A stretch of DNA of 64,000 bases from Grifola frondosa. Lineage: Eukaryota; Basidiomycota; Agaricomycetes; Polyporales; Grifolaceae. The stretch's first letter is position 1, and each line of letters begins with the position of its first letter. The stretch is from positions 620,001 to 684,000 of the forward strand of contig LUGG01000020.1 in assembly GCA_001683735.1 (NCBI GenBank), read 5' to 3'. The notes under the pieces are model-generated. The model made no database searches, was not told where the DNA came from, and was given only the letters and a program-made list of their open reading frames with translations. The position numbers were made by a program, and so were the translations under genes. Shown piece after piece: positions 23,863-32,497 of this stretch.

Positions 23863-26800
23863 TGGGGGGAGTTGCACGGTGGCCGCATTAAGATGCGCCG
23901 CCATGCGGAGCTGGCGGCTTTCCAGCCGGTTGGCTAGGATTTCCGCCTCCTCTACGGTGGTGTAGGCTGGGATTTCCGTGCCTTTGATGCAAATGGTGTG
24001 TGTCTCGAAGTCGAGACTCACGCCATACGTGTTGCAGAACACGGTGCCGAGTATCAGATCGTAGCGGTCGATGTCCACTACGTCCAGGTAATGGACAGTG
24101 TTGACGGGCCCAACCACAATTCGTGGTCGGGCACCGTAATTGATGCGTGTACGACTGCCCTTGGTACCCAATTGGAGCCCAACCTGCTCTTGCAGGTCGA
24201 TGCGGTCTGCAAGCGCGAGGTACGCGACTTCGGGTGAGATCGAATCGGTCGTACACCCGGAGTCAAACAATGTAAACGCTTTTACTCCGTTCACCATTAC
24301 TTCCGCACAAAGCGTGCGTTGAAGGTCTGGAGAACGCTTTGGCTGTCCCGTTGGGTCCGTTATTCGGCGGACTCGCGGGTCGTAAAGCCAAGCATTGCGC
24401 ACCGATCGTGCGGGGAGTCCAGTAGTCAATTGGAAGGTTTGGACCAATTGGTCTATCCTTCCTTTTGGTTGTACGATTGGGTGGGACTCAACGCGCATGG
24501 CGGCAAGTCTCATCAATCCGAAGTGCACATCATCGTGCGCTTCCTCGTCGATGTCGCTAATGTCAGACTCGACATAGCGTTCGTCCGTCGATGAGTACTG
24601 AGATCCCCCGAATCCGTAGTCGGATTCTGGGTAATCTTGTACCATCGAGGGTCCCTGATCAACTTGCTCAGGGGACTCATTTGCTGCCGGAGTCTGGTCT
24701 GTCGCCGATGGACCATTGTCCACGGCGGCAGTTTCATCTTCTGATTGGTCGTCCACCACTCGCTGCGCGAACATGCGCTGCGCACCGGTCCCAGTGCCGT
24801 ACTTCGGACACTTGGGATCGGTGGAGTAGTGACCAAGTTGTCCGCATGCATAACACTTTACTGTGTTTGTAGCGGGTTTTGATGGCGCACGCTGGTCAGC
24901 TGGTTTGGCTGCTCTGTCCGGCCCACTTGGGCCGGGCGTGTGCCTCGTCTCGTCCCGGCGGTCACTATTGTGGCACGGGCGGAAGTGGTCGCGTCCAGCA
25001 TTATGCTGAGAAGACCTATGTCCTGCACCGTGAGCAACTGCCCTAGGTGCAGCGTGGTTTCCAGCCGGGTGACTTGGCCGCGAGTGCGACTTGTCACCAC
25101 TGGTGGTTACTGGTGAAGGCTTCTTCGTTTGAAGAGCCTTCATCATATCCAATCCTTGCTCATAGGCGAGTGCAGCCGCATAGATTTTGCGGAACGTGGA
25201 CATCGCGGCCGAATGGCCTTGGTGCAGTACTATTGCCTCGCACATGCCGCTGGGCAGTGCGGACAAGAACCGCTGCCTGAACTTAAAGTCTGATGGACGT
25301 TCGAACATTTGTTCGGCGTACTTATTCAGATGTTCGTAGAGGTCCGCGACGCCTCCACGCGATGCGCTATAGGTCGCCTGGTCCCATTTGTCACTGGCGA
25401 TCTGATGCACGTTCTTGTGCAAGAATCGTCGGTGCATGGAGACTACTGCGGCCTCAAAGGTCCAATCTCTTCTCTCCCTCGAGGGGGATTGAATCGTTGA
25501 GAAAAACCACCGAGATGCGGGTCCGCTAAGTGCGGATCCCATCATTCTCAGGCGGTCTCTGTCGAAGTCCGGTCCAGTGACTCTCAGCGTCGCTAGGTAT
25601 TCTAGCAACTCCTGGAGCCATACTTCGAACGCATTGGCGTTGTCAGTGCCCTCGAACTTAGAGGGTGCTGCCAGCTTCGATATTCGAAGGTAGTGGGGCG
25701 GGTCGTCCATTGGCGGCTCGCCCACCATGACCTCGATCATTTCGAGGCAGCGGTGTAGACCTATCTGCTCGATCGAGTCGACAGGGGGTTCCTCGTCGTC
25801 GTCCAAGTCCGGGTCAAGAGCCAGGACATCGCACTCTCGCTGTCTGCGAGGACGCGCCTGGTCCTCGGCACGTACGTTGGGCACTGCCCGAGGCCGAACT
25901 CCATCATGGTGCACTGCTGGTGCATTACGGTCAGCTCGGCGGTGTCCCCCGTCCCTGCGTACAGGTGGTGCGTTCGCTCCCGGGCCAGCTGCTGGAGGAG
26001 CCTGGCTGCCCTGGGAACTATTGGCACGTCGAAGAGGTACTCGTGCGGGACCATGTGGTGCCGCACCTCGACCTCGACTGCTCGATGATGAACTGCTCGA
26101 ATGGTGCGACGGCGGGGACGGTTGTCCACGTCGTGGCGCTGCCTGAGCAGGTGATGCACGCTGTGGTTGAAACCCAGCGTGTGTAGATGGTTGAGTACGC
26201 TGGGGGGACTGAGTACCAGCGAGGCCTGCTTGTCTCAGCCGGTGCGGGCGAGAGTTAGCTAGGGCCCTAGCGATACCACGGGCCCATTGGCCTGCGGTAT
26301 TGGCCCTGCTACTTCGCCTCGATGTCTCTCGGTCCTCTTCATCGTCCCCTTCGTCCTCATCTACATGCCTCCGTACATTCCTCCTGCCTCTCTCTCGTCC
26401 CTCGCTCTGCTGTTCCGACCGTGTCCGCGTACGGCGCATACCCTCGGACGCGGGCTGAGCTGCCGACTCAGGCGGCGTCATTTCCAAGTCTTCTTGGATC
26501 TGGGCGGTGCGCTCAGCATGGTCTTGCTCCTCGACTATTGTCGAGAGCAGTTGCGAGATCTCTTGGTCTCGCTCGTGCAAATGCTCGAGTAGGTCCCGGA
26601 CCTCTTCACGGTGTGCGTTCATCGACTGCACGGTGCTCGCGAGCCTATTGGCTCGGATCCGTGCATGCGAGGTAGCCACGGTTGATCGCTGTGAGCCACC
26701 ACCAATCGATGGCGACTCGTGCGGTGACCTTTCGGTGCAGTTGACCGCTTTTTCCTTAGCTCTACGGCGCTCTTGTCGCGCTCGTGAGCTGGCGGGGGAG

Positions 26801-27120
26801 TCGGAATGCGACCCATCTCGTTCGTGGCCCGCGATTCGCGTCGGGCCCTCGCCTTCGGCTTCCGCACGAAATCTATTGGATGGGCCTCTGGAGGGCCCTT
26901 CTCCGTGGTCACTATTGTGACTGGAGGAGGGTCGTGCCGCTGCACGACTGCTGATCCCACTCTCGGCGGGACCAGGTTGGTCGTTAGAAGCAACCGACGT
27001 TGGCGCTGGCCTCCGACGGCTGGTTCTGACGGCTGGTGCCGACGAATCAGCTGTCGGCGCTGCTCTAGCGCGTGCAGCGCTAGCTCGGGTGAGCCGGGGG
27101 ATGGAAGAGGCGTGGGACAT
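23716..27120 (-). CDS. Ty3 gag-protease
   Basis: The frame opens inside the 5' LTR, but the first Met after the LTR is at 27120 (MSHASSIPRL), which I take as the start; that gives about 1,135 codons. Approximate order from that Met: a long disordered, Arg/Ser-rich N-terminus (1-440), a retrotransposon capsid domain (about 440-660), a zinc knuckle (CYACGQLGHYSTDPKC, about 755) and a pepsin-like protease with the active-site LFDSGCTTDS (about 950). The zinc knuckle has six residues between His and the last Cys instead of the usual four. This is the only unbroken protein of the element. Confidence 0.88.
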   Translation of the reverse strand: MSHASSIPRLTRASAARARAAPTADSSAPAVRTSRRRPAPTSVASNDQPGPAESGISSRAAARPSSSHNSDHGEGPSRGPSNRFRAEAEGEGPTRIAGHERDGSHSDSPASSRARQERRRAKEKAVNCTERSPHESPSIGGGSQRSTVATSHARIRANRLASTVQSMNAHREEVRDLLEHLHERDQEISQLLSTIVEEQDHAERTAQIQEDLEMTPPESAAQPASEGMRRTRTRSEQQSEGRERGRRNVRRHVDEDEGDDEEDRETSRRSSRANTAGQWARGIARALANSRPHRLRQAGLAGTQSPQRTQPSTHAGFQPQRASPAQAAPRRGQPSPPSHHSSSSSSSSRGRGAAPHGPARVPLRRANSSQGSQAPPAAGPGANAPPVRRDGGHRRADRNAPAVHHDGVRPRAVPNVRAEDQARPRRQRECDVLALDPDLDDDEEPPVDSIEQIGLHRCLEMIEVMVGEPPMDDPPHYLRISKLAAPSKFEGTDNANAFEVWLQELLEYLATLRVTGPDFDRDRLRMMGSALSGPASRWFFSTIQSPSRERRDWTFEAAVVSMHRRFLHKNVHQIASDKWDQATYSASRGGVADLYEHLNKYAEQMFERPSDFKFRQRFLSALPSGMCEAIVLHQGHSAAMSTFRKIYAAALAYEQGLDMMKALQTKKPSPVTTSGDKSHSRPSHPAGNHAAPRAVAHGAGHRSSQHNAGRDHFRPCHNSDRRDETRHTPGPSGPDRAAKPADQRAPSKPATNTVKCYACGQLGHYSTDPKCPKYGTGTGAQRMFAQRVVDDQSEDETAAVDNGPSATDQTPAANESPEQVDQGPSMVQDYPESDYGFGGSQYSSTDERYVESDISDIDEEAHDDVHFGLMRLAAMRVESHPIVQPKGRIDQLVQTFQLTTGLPARSVRNAWLYDPRVRRITDPTGQPKRSPDLQRTLCAEVMVNGVKAFTLFDSGCTTDSISPEVAYLALADRIDLQEQVGLQLGTKGSRTRINYGARPRIVVGPVNTVHYLDVVDIDRYDLILGTVFCNTYGVSLDFETHTICIKGTEIPAYTTVEEAEILANRLESRQLRMAAHLNAATVQLPPTSRGSRRVQPSLNLPNLAHRERNLLCSQRGRGAFHRELCGQNRPSRRD

Positions 27121-27234
27121 AGAAGCAGAGAAAATTGATGGGAGTGTGGGATGGTGTGCGAAAATTTCCTCGTTGGGTGCAAACGCACTTTCCGGGGAAA
27201 GAAGTGTGGTAGTTCCACTTGGAACGTAAAAAAG

Positions 27235-27467
27235 TGTAATGTGGGGGGGCTTATCACGCTCACACCTCGCGTACGTTGCACCAGTCTCTATATTTGAGAA
27301 AGTGCGGTTGTACTCGAGGAAGGTGAAGAAAGCTGGTGCTTTCTTCACTGCTCGCACACTTTTATACTACATAAATACAAGTAAATGAAACGCGTAATTA
27401 ATAGTATTTTTAGTAGTTAAGTCCTCGATTGAGAACTTAACCACGGAAATGGTAACGACCCGTTACA
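27235..27467 (-). repeat. 5' LTR of the Ty3 element
   Basis: 233 bp. It is followed on the minus strand by the leader (27121-27234). I could not match a tRNA primer-binding site next to it; a self-priming mechanism as in Tf1 is possible but not shown. Confidence 0.93.
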
Positions 27468-28690
27468 GGAGAAAAGCTGCCTGCACAATGTGTCAGTGAA
27501 ATCGGAAACCTGATACAGAAATTGGATTGACCGGTTCCACCACGTAAGAAGACTGTCAACTTCATCTTTCTCCTCCGGATCCTCGAGCAAGTCGACAATG
27601 CTATTGTAGAACCTTTCGGAATCTGTGACGAGGTCCGTGCGGGAAAACACCGTGGCCGACGTTAAGCTGAAGCGTACCTACCGAGCTCGTATTAACAAGT
27701 GATCAAGCATATGAGATTGAACATACCTGCGTGGCTATATAAGCAATGGAGGCCTTTGTCATAGCGTGCATCCCATGGATACGAGCATTGCCTGATCGGG
27801 TTGCCTTCGGTTCTTGGTCTACCGAACTTGGGCTGGTGAAAACGAACTTTGCTGCCTATACGGAACACTTAATATAAAAATGATACGAAACTTGATTGAC
27901 CTACATTTACCAGAATTCCACTTCTAAGTAGCCCATTCCATGGATCTTCTGGGTCGTATCGGAAACCATCGTAGAGAACAAGTGGCCATTGATCTCCTGC
28001 AACTCGTATTGTCCCAGTGCGAAGTTTCTCCTTGATGCTGCAAAGGCAACATAAAAAAAATTCGCGAAAGAGCAAGGTGACGTACTCGTTATTGGACCAA
28101 TCAAGTCCAGCGGGACACAGCAGAGCTCCGGTGCATTCGTGATGGAAACCTCAACCAGTTTTGCTGTTGCGCACGATGGGAGGTGATAGTGCTTGTCCCT
28201 TGGGGGTGATCCAATCTATCACAGTGCCTTTGATACCCTTCGTATCGTCGGAGCGTGCCCATTTGCACCCTTCTGGATCTGATGCTAACGTGAACAATAG
28301 ATAAATGCATATGTATAACAAAGGCTTACAAGATCAGCCATAATAATGACCTCTTTCTCGGAAGACTCCAATATGCGAGATTCGAAATGAGGAATTTGCT
28401 TGAGGAGTTCGCGGAAAACCTTGAGCTCACGGCGTTCACTGTAGATAAGTCAATTTCCGATCAGATAAACTGGAATGATACATACGTGGCCGTCAACTCT
28501 TCTTCGGATTTGCCATCCGCAAGGTCTCCGAAAAAGATTATGCCATTGCACAACAAGGTCTGGACATTGCAAAATGCATGAATTGTCCGTCCAAAATGGC
28601 GACCGTGATGTACCAGGGGATCCTGGACGCATCTATCGAAACTGGTCACTTGATGTTCCGACGACGGAGGTATCAGATGAAACAACTCAC
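27468..28690 (-). pseudogene. DUF6698-family gene, main part
   Basis: A family of unknown function, widespread in mushroom genomes; the DUF number is from memory. Exons read on the minus strand include ERRELKVFRELL (about 28385-28440), SDDTKGIKGTVIDWITP (28190-28260), GALLCPAGLDW (28086-28140), RVAGDQWPLVLYDGF (27911-28037), FVFTSPSSV (27727-27855) and DSERFYNSIVDLLEDPEEK (27532-27677). The last exon starts with WWNRQLFS at 27473-27480 and is cut by the Ty3 element. Introns are 49-55 bp with GT-AG ends. Two lesions: a TGA at 28151-28153 where the family has Arg (CGA to TGA), and a one-base deletion at GANG/ARSDD (about 28260). The upstream start is not resolved. Confidence 0.78.
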
Positions 28691-28861
28691 GATTTTTTCC
28701 TCAGACCTAACTCTAGCACGCTGCTGCACTTTCGACCGGAATCGCAATCTGTAGGTGTGGGCAGAGAGTCGGACATATCGAATAGAGTAGTCAGAATGGA
28801 ACGCCCATGATGCTGCCCATTTATAGGCTGCTAGGTCGTGAGCGGGATGATGTGACATCGA

Positions 28862-29506
28862 GTGCACTACGTGACAGTCGAGGGAAGCCACGCATGCATC
28901 ACGCGAGAGTCAGTAGGTGCTCCCATGTGTACAACTTCCAACTGCGTTACTAGCGTGTACGACATTGTGATGTCGATGTCCTCCATAAGACCCAATGGAG
29001 TCGAATGCGTCGCGCTCACCTGTGATGGCGAAATCTCGAAAGTAAGTTCACGATTATGTTCGTGGTGACTAGTATACCTACCGTATTTGACAGACAGAAA
29101 CAAACTGGTAAAGCACGTAAAACTGTCTCCTCTACATCGAGAGAATGCAACCAGAGAGCTAGAAGAGAGTGTCAAGGTGAGCAATGAAAACATCTTAATG
29201 AAAAGATAACTACTTACAAGTCTCCACATTATCAGACCTGACCTTATTAGCAGGGCCAATTTCCCGCGAGAGCCCGGAGTGCAAATTGATCTGACAGCTA
29301 CAAGAGAGGGTTGCAGCACTGGAAAAAGAGCTTGCCGAGAAAGACGAAGATACCGAGAGGTACCGGGGGCTGTGGATTAGCGAATACCGATGGGGAGAAA
29401 TGCTAGCGCGTCAAATACCAGAAGACTCCGTAATCCCTGGGATTTCTCAGGCGACGATGGCTGCATCATCGCCGCTTTCTTCTCCGGAGGAACACGATAT
29501 CTCGTA
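28862..29506 (+). CDS. Hypothetical protein with C-terminal coiled coil
   Basis: A short multi-exon model: exon from 28862 ending GEISK before GTAAGT, exon about 29094-29177 (KLVKHVKLSPLHRE) before GTGAGC, an uncertain exon about 29241-29300, and a last exon 29301-29506 reading LQERVAALEKELAEKDED and ending at a TAG. The last exon is a clear charged coiled coil. I do not recognise the family. The third exon does not join cleanly, so the model may be broken. It lies head-to-head with the DUF6698 pseudogene. Confidence 0.38.
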
Positions 29507-29742
29507 GATATACGATTGTGCCATTCTTGATGGAAGTAACTATTGGAGCAAATCATGCACGCAATATGGTATACCATATTCTGTGTGAAGCAGAAAATAG
29601 CGGCCGAACCATATCGCATCTGAGAATAAATGTAGCCATTCCAAATCGGGCTCAATATAGCACAGCCAGTGTAAGGAATGTGGAAGTGGCATAAGGCAAT
29701 GGTGAACACAACGGCGACAACGTGGAGCCACACTGAGGGAAC

Positions 29743-31738
29743 GTCGAGGCCGACGGAGGGAGGGCGAAGCGTAGGGAACCGGCAAAATGTGGCGCTGACA
29801 ATGTCGCCGATGTACTGCTACTCGCCGCCCGTCTTGTCTATCAGAGCCTCCCCTCGGTGGCGAGCGTAATGTCGGCAGGGATCGAGATGCAGACAGCCGT
29901 ACTCCGCGACTGCGCCAAAAATCGAGAGACCTGTCAGTAATGGATTCAACAGAGAAGAGGAGAGAGAGAAAACTCACTTTTCACGATTGCCGTTGTCCCC
30001 GCATGATCTTCTCCGCTACGTCGCGGCCTTGCTCGAAGGCGCAGAAGCCGAGGACGCTACCCATCCGCGGGTACGTCTTCTTGTTGCCGTGAGTGACACC
30101 CATTTCACGCCGGCTGTGACGTTGAAGCCGGTGAGGCCTCGTTGTTCGTCGACGTCTTGGTGGAAGGTACTGTGAGAGCTCCTTTGAACTAGGAGGCAAC
30201 ATGCGCGGTAGCCGAGAACTTGTGCGATGGGATGGGAACAAACCTTACCGGGAAGATAGAACTCGCCGTAGAGGCTCGACATCCTTGAGGGCGCCGCCCC
30301 GCCGAGCTTCTTCTCAAGCCAGATCTCGTGGTAGGCAGTTGTGCCGGGGAGGGGGGGAGGTGGTGACTGATGGATTTGGCAAATTCGTATGCCTAGTTAT
30401 GCAGCTTCGAGAGCGACGGGAGCGCCGATACGATGACGTTCCTGGCGGGAAGTGTGAGATCTGGATCTGGATATGAAGAGAGAGAAAGAACGACGCACCG
30501 GTTGATATCACCGTACACGGCGAGGGTGTCGAGGAGGGCGTGGTTAATGTCCTGGATGACCGCCTTCAGGTGTCGCTTGATCACCCCGTGGAACTGGGAG
30601 TCTGCCGCGTCGTGATCTTCAGCGTCCCCCCATGCTCGTCTGCAATCCTGTCCGGCAGCAGCCACTGCTCCGGCCTGCACACATCCCCAGGCATCCGCAC
30701 CTAAATCATGAAGCTGAATTTGTGCCTTGTTGCGTGACAGAATACAATGGAGTCCACGGCGACTTCGGCCTTTCTGGGATTTCGGGCACAGCAACCATCG
30801 AAAGAAATGCAGACTGCAAAGTGAACAAGAGTCAGGTATGCAATCGCATGTTAATAAAGGCTGACCTTTGCAACGCCTTCGCCTGCCTCTGTAGTGGCAA
30901 TGACTGGAGACTCGAGCTTCTCTTCAAAGTCCATATGTTGCTGAATATCTTCAGGCTGTCGGGGCTGTTACAGCAACCTCGAACGACCTCGGGCGATTCC
31001 ACAGTGGGGATACTCCGCACAGAGGCAGGCGATGATGATTCCGCCTCTTCAATATCGACGACTACAATGACCTGGGCAGTGCCAACGAACTCCACCATGA
31101 GAGCTCACGGAATATGAAAGAATCCAAGGAGAGATCGGAGCCTCAGTAGTTGTGACAGGAATTGAGGAATTAACGAGCTTGTATTGTCTTAGTTAGCCAG
31201 CGTATATGATCAATCCCAGAGCAACCTACCTCCGAAGCATCTTCCACGGTTGTTGCGATGACGGGAATTGGTACATCGGCCTCCTCCTCAAGTCCTGATT
31301 CGGTAGCGATAACCGCCCGACTTCGGCTTCTTGCGGTGTTGCAAACTCACCAGTTCTTCTTCCACTACAAGTCAACAGCAGAGTCGAGGTCCCGACAACT
31401 AGTGTCTCAACGGCTGTAACGGTCTCGCCGGCTGGACAGGCAGCCAGGCAGCGGCTCCACGGTGCTGAGTTCAGGAAGTGTGGTCGCCTCAGCTTTGGGT
31501 GAACGAAGACTACTGAATTAACAGGATATGAGGAAATCCACGGTGACTTCGGTCTCTCATCAGTATCTGTAGCCTCAACCAAAGACATTCTTTGCTTGTG
31601 GATTGACGAAGGTACGTTAGCAGCATTCACTTGGGATGTACTTCCGTCACATACCTTCGTGACGAGATCCGCGTCAGACGTCGAAATTGAGGGAAGTCCA
31701 GCAGATTGATCATCCTGTGAGGACTCCACAATAGGCGC
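29743..31738 (-). repeat. Left arm of a 2.0-kb inverted duplication
   Basis: Reverse complement of 45984-47991, nearly identical over the whole length by eye. It carries part of an SPW-motif gene and a sulfite reductase fragment. The coding frame on the minus strand continues beyond 31738 (AVVAVPEIAISD), while the right copy starts abruptly at the same point, so this arm is the likely source. Confidence 0.9.
29978..30700 (-). pseudogene. Sulfite reductase hemoprotein fragment, left copy
   Basis: The sulfite reductase beta subunit (MET5/CysI type) reduces sulfite to sulfide using siroheme and an iron-sulfur cluster. Recognisable pieces on the minus strand: [35 protein letters not shown], then [13 protein letters not shown] and [13 protein letters not shown] with VLGFC. 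These follow the family order from the first ferredoxin-like domain onward. About 20 residues are missing after TNDVD, stops interrupt the middle, and the N- and C-terminal thirds, including the cluster cysteines, are absent. Splice-site relics remain. Confidence 0.8.
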
Positions 31739-31880
31739 AACGACAACGGTATCGGAAATCGCGATCTCCGGTACAGCAACAACGGCTGCAAAAAGCTACT
31801 CCAGCTCTTCAATCTCATCTTGTTTTGGACCGCGTGGTGGCGATCTGGAGACCTGTCGAGGGAACGCGCAATGATCACCG
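30751..31880 (-). pseudogene. SPW-motif protein, left copy
   Basis: Unknown Ser/Thr/Val-rich protein with a repeated motif. ERPKSPWISSYPV (about 31530-31560), EAPISPWILSYSV (about 31110-31140) and [13 protein letters not shown] (about 30740-30770) are three versions of one unit spaced about 400 bp apart and separated by intron-like sequence. The last unit runs directly into the sulfite reductase fragment. A stop precedes the first readable exon upstream of 31800. No family recognised. Confidence 0.5.
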
Positions 31881-32497
31881 CGTGTCTGGAAGTACCATAC
31901 GTTCAACTTACCAGAACTTCAAGTCCTCAACCGTTAGCGGCACCCGTACCCATATCGACCATGTTCACAGTAGACCTTCGAAAATTCATCTAAATAACGA
32001 GAAATTAGCTTCACCTGACATTCTGAACGTGGAAGAATTAGAGAGGAGAAATTAGAGAGGAGATGGACAGCAATGTGGGAAACGCAACGCCCAGTGGTTT
32101 CGCAGACTTGCAAATAGTGATATGACGCGGATGTACAAAAGGACGAAAGGGAATGATGGCAGACCTCAACATCCGAGCCCTCTCTGCGCGTCCGCCAGGA
32201 AGAAACCTGGTTTCTGCGCGCTCAGGCCTCGGACACGAAGTTCTTTGGATGAAGTGGGACTTGAGTTCGGAATCCCAGTGTTACGGCGGAGTTACAATCG
32301 CAGTGTGGTGATTCTTAATATATTGGGCCCCTTCGAATAGAAATTAGTGACTATGTACATCTTACGGCGCTGAATTAATGTATAGGAATACAATACATAT
32401 CGGTAATTTGGACCGCATCGGTGAGTCGCTCACAGATCTAGGCTTGACAACGATCCAGCAAGATGCCAATCTCGTCAATATGATACACCTAGTAGTG
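31881..32497. other. Spacer downstream of the Plavaka gene
   Basis: No supported gene. I looked for short terminal inverted repeats of the Plavaka element here and beyond 36.7 kb and did not find a convincing pair. Confidence 0.4.

Larger units (their letters stand above)
11982..27467 (-). mobile_element. Ty3/gypsy chromovirus with nested foldback element
   Basis: This LTR retrotransposon is oriented on the minus strand. The LTRs are 235 and 233 bp, both ending TGTAA...TTACA, and the flanking 5-bp direct repeat GGAGA (11977-11981 and 27468-27472) is perfect. Reading order on the minus strand is 5' LTR, gag, protease, reverse transcriptase, RNase H, integrase, chromodomain, an extra ORF, a polypurine tract and the 3' LTR. 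This order and the chromodomain identify a chromovirus. Removing the 5-kb nested element leaves about 10.5 kb, long for the group because of the extra ORF. By hand alignment the LTRs differ at about three places, so insertion was recent, yet pol and the extra ORF contain several frame breaks. Confidence 0.93.

Noticed and set aside
27121..27357. Taking the gag start at the first Met of the open frame (27357)
   Set aside because: That Met lies inside the LTR; the first Met after the leader, at 27120, fits the usual layout.
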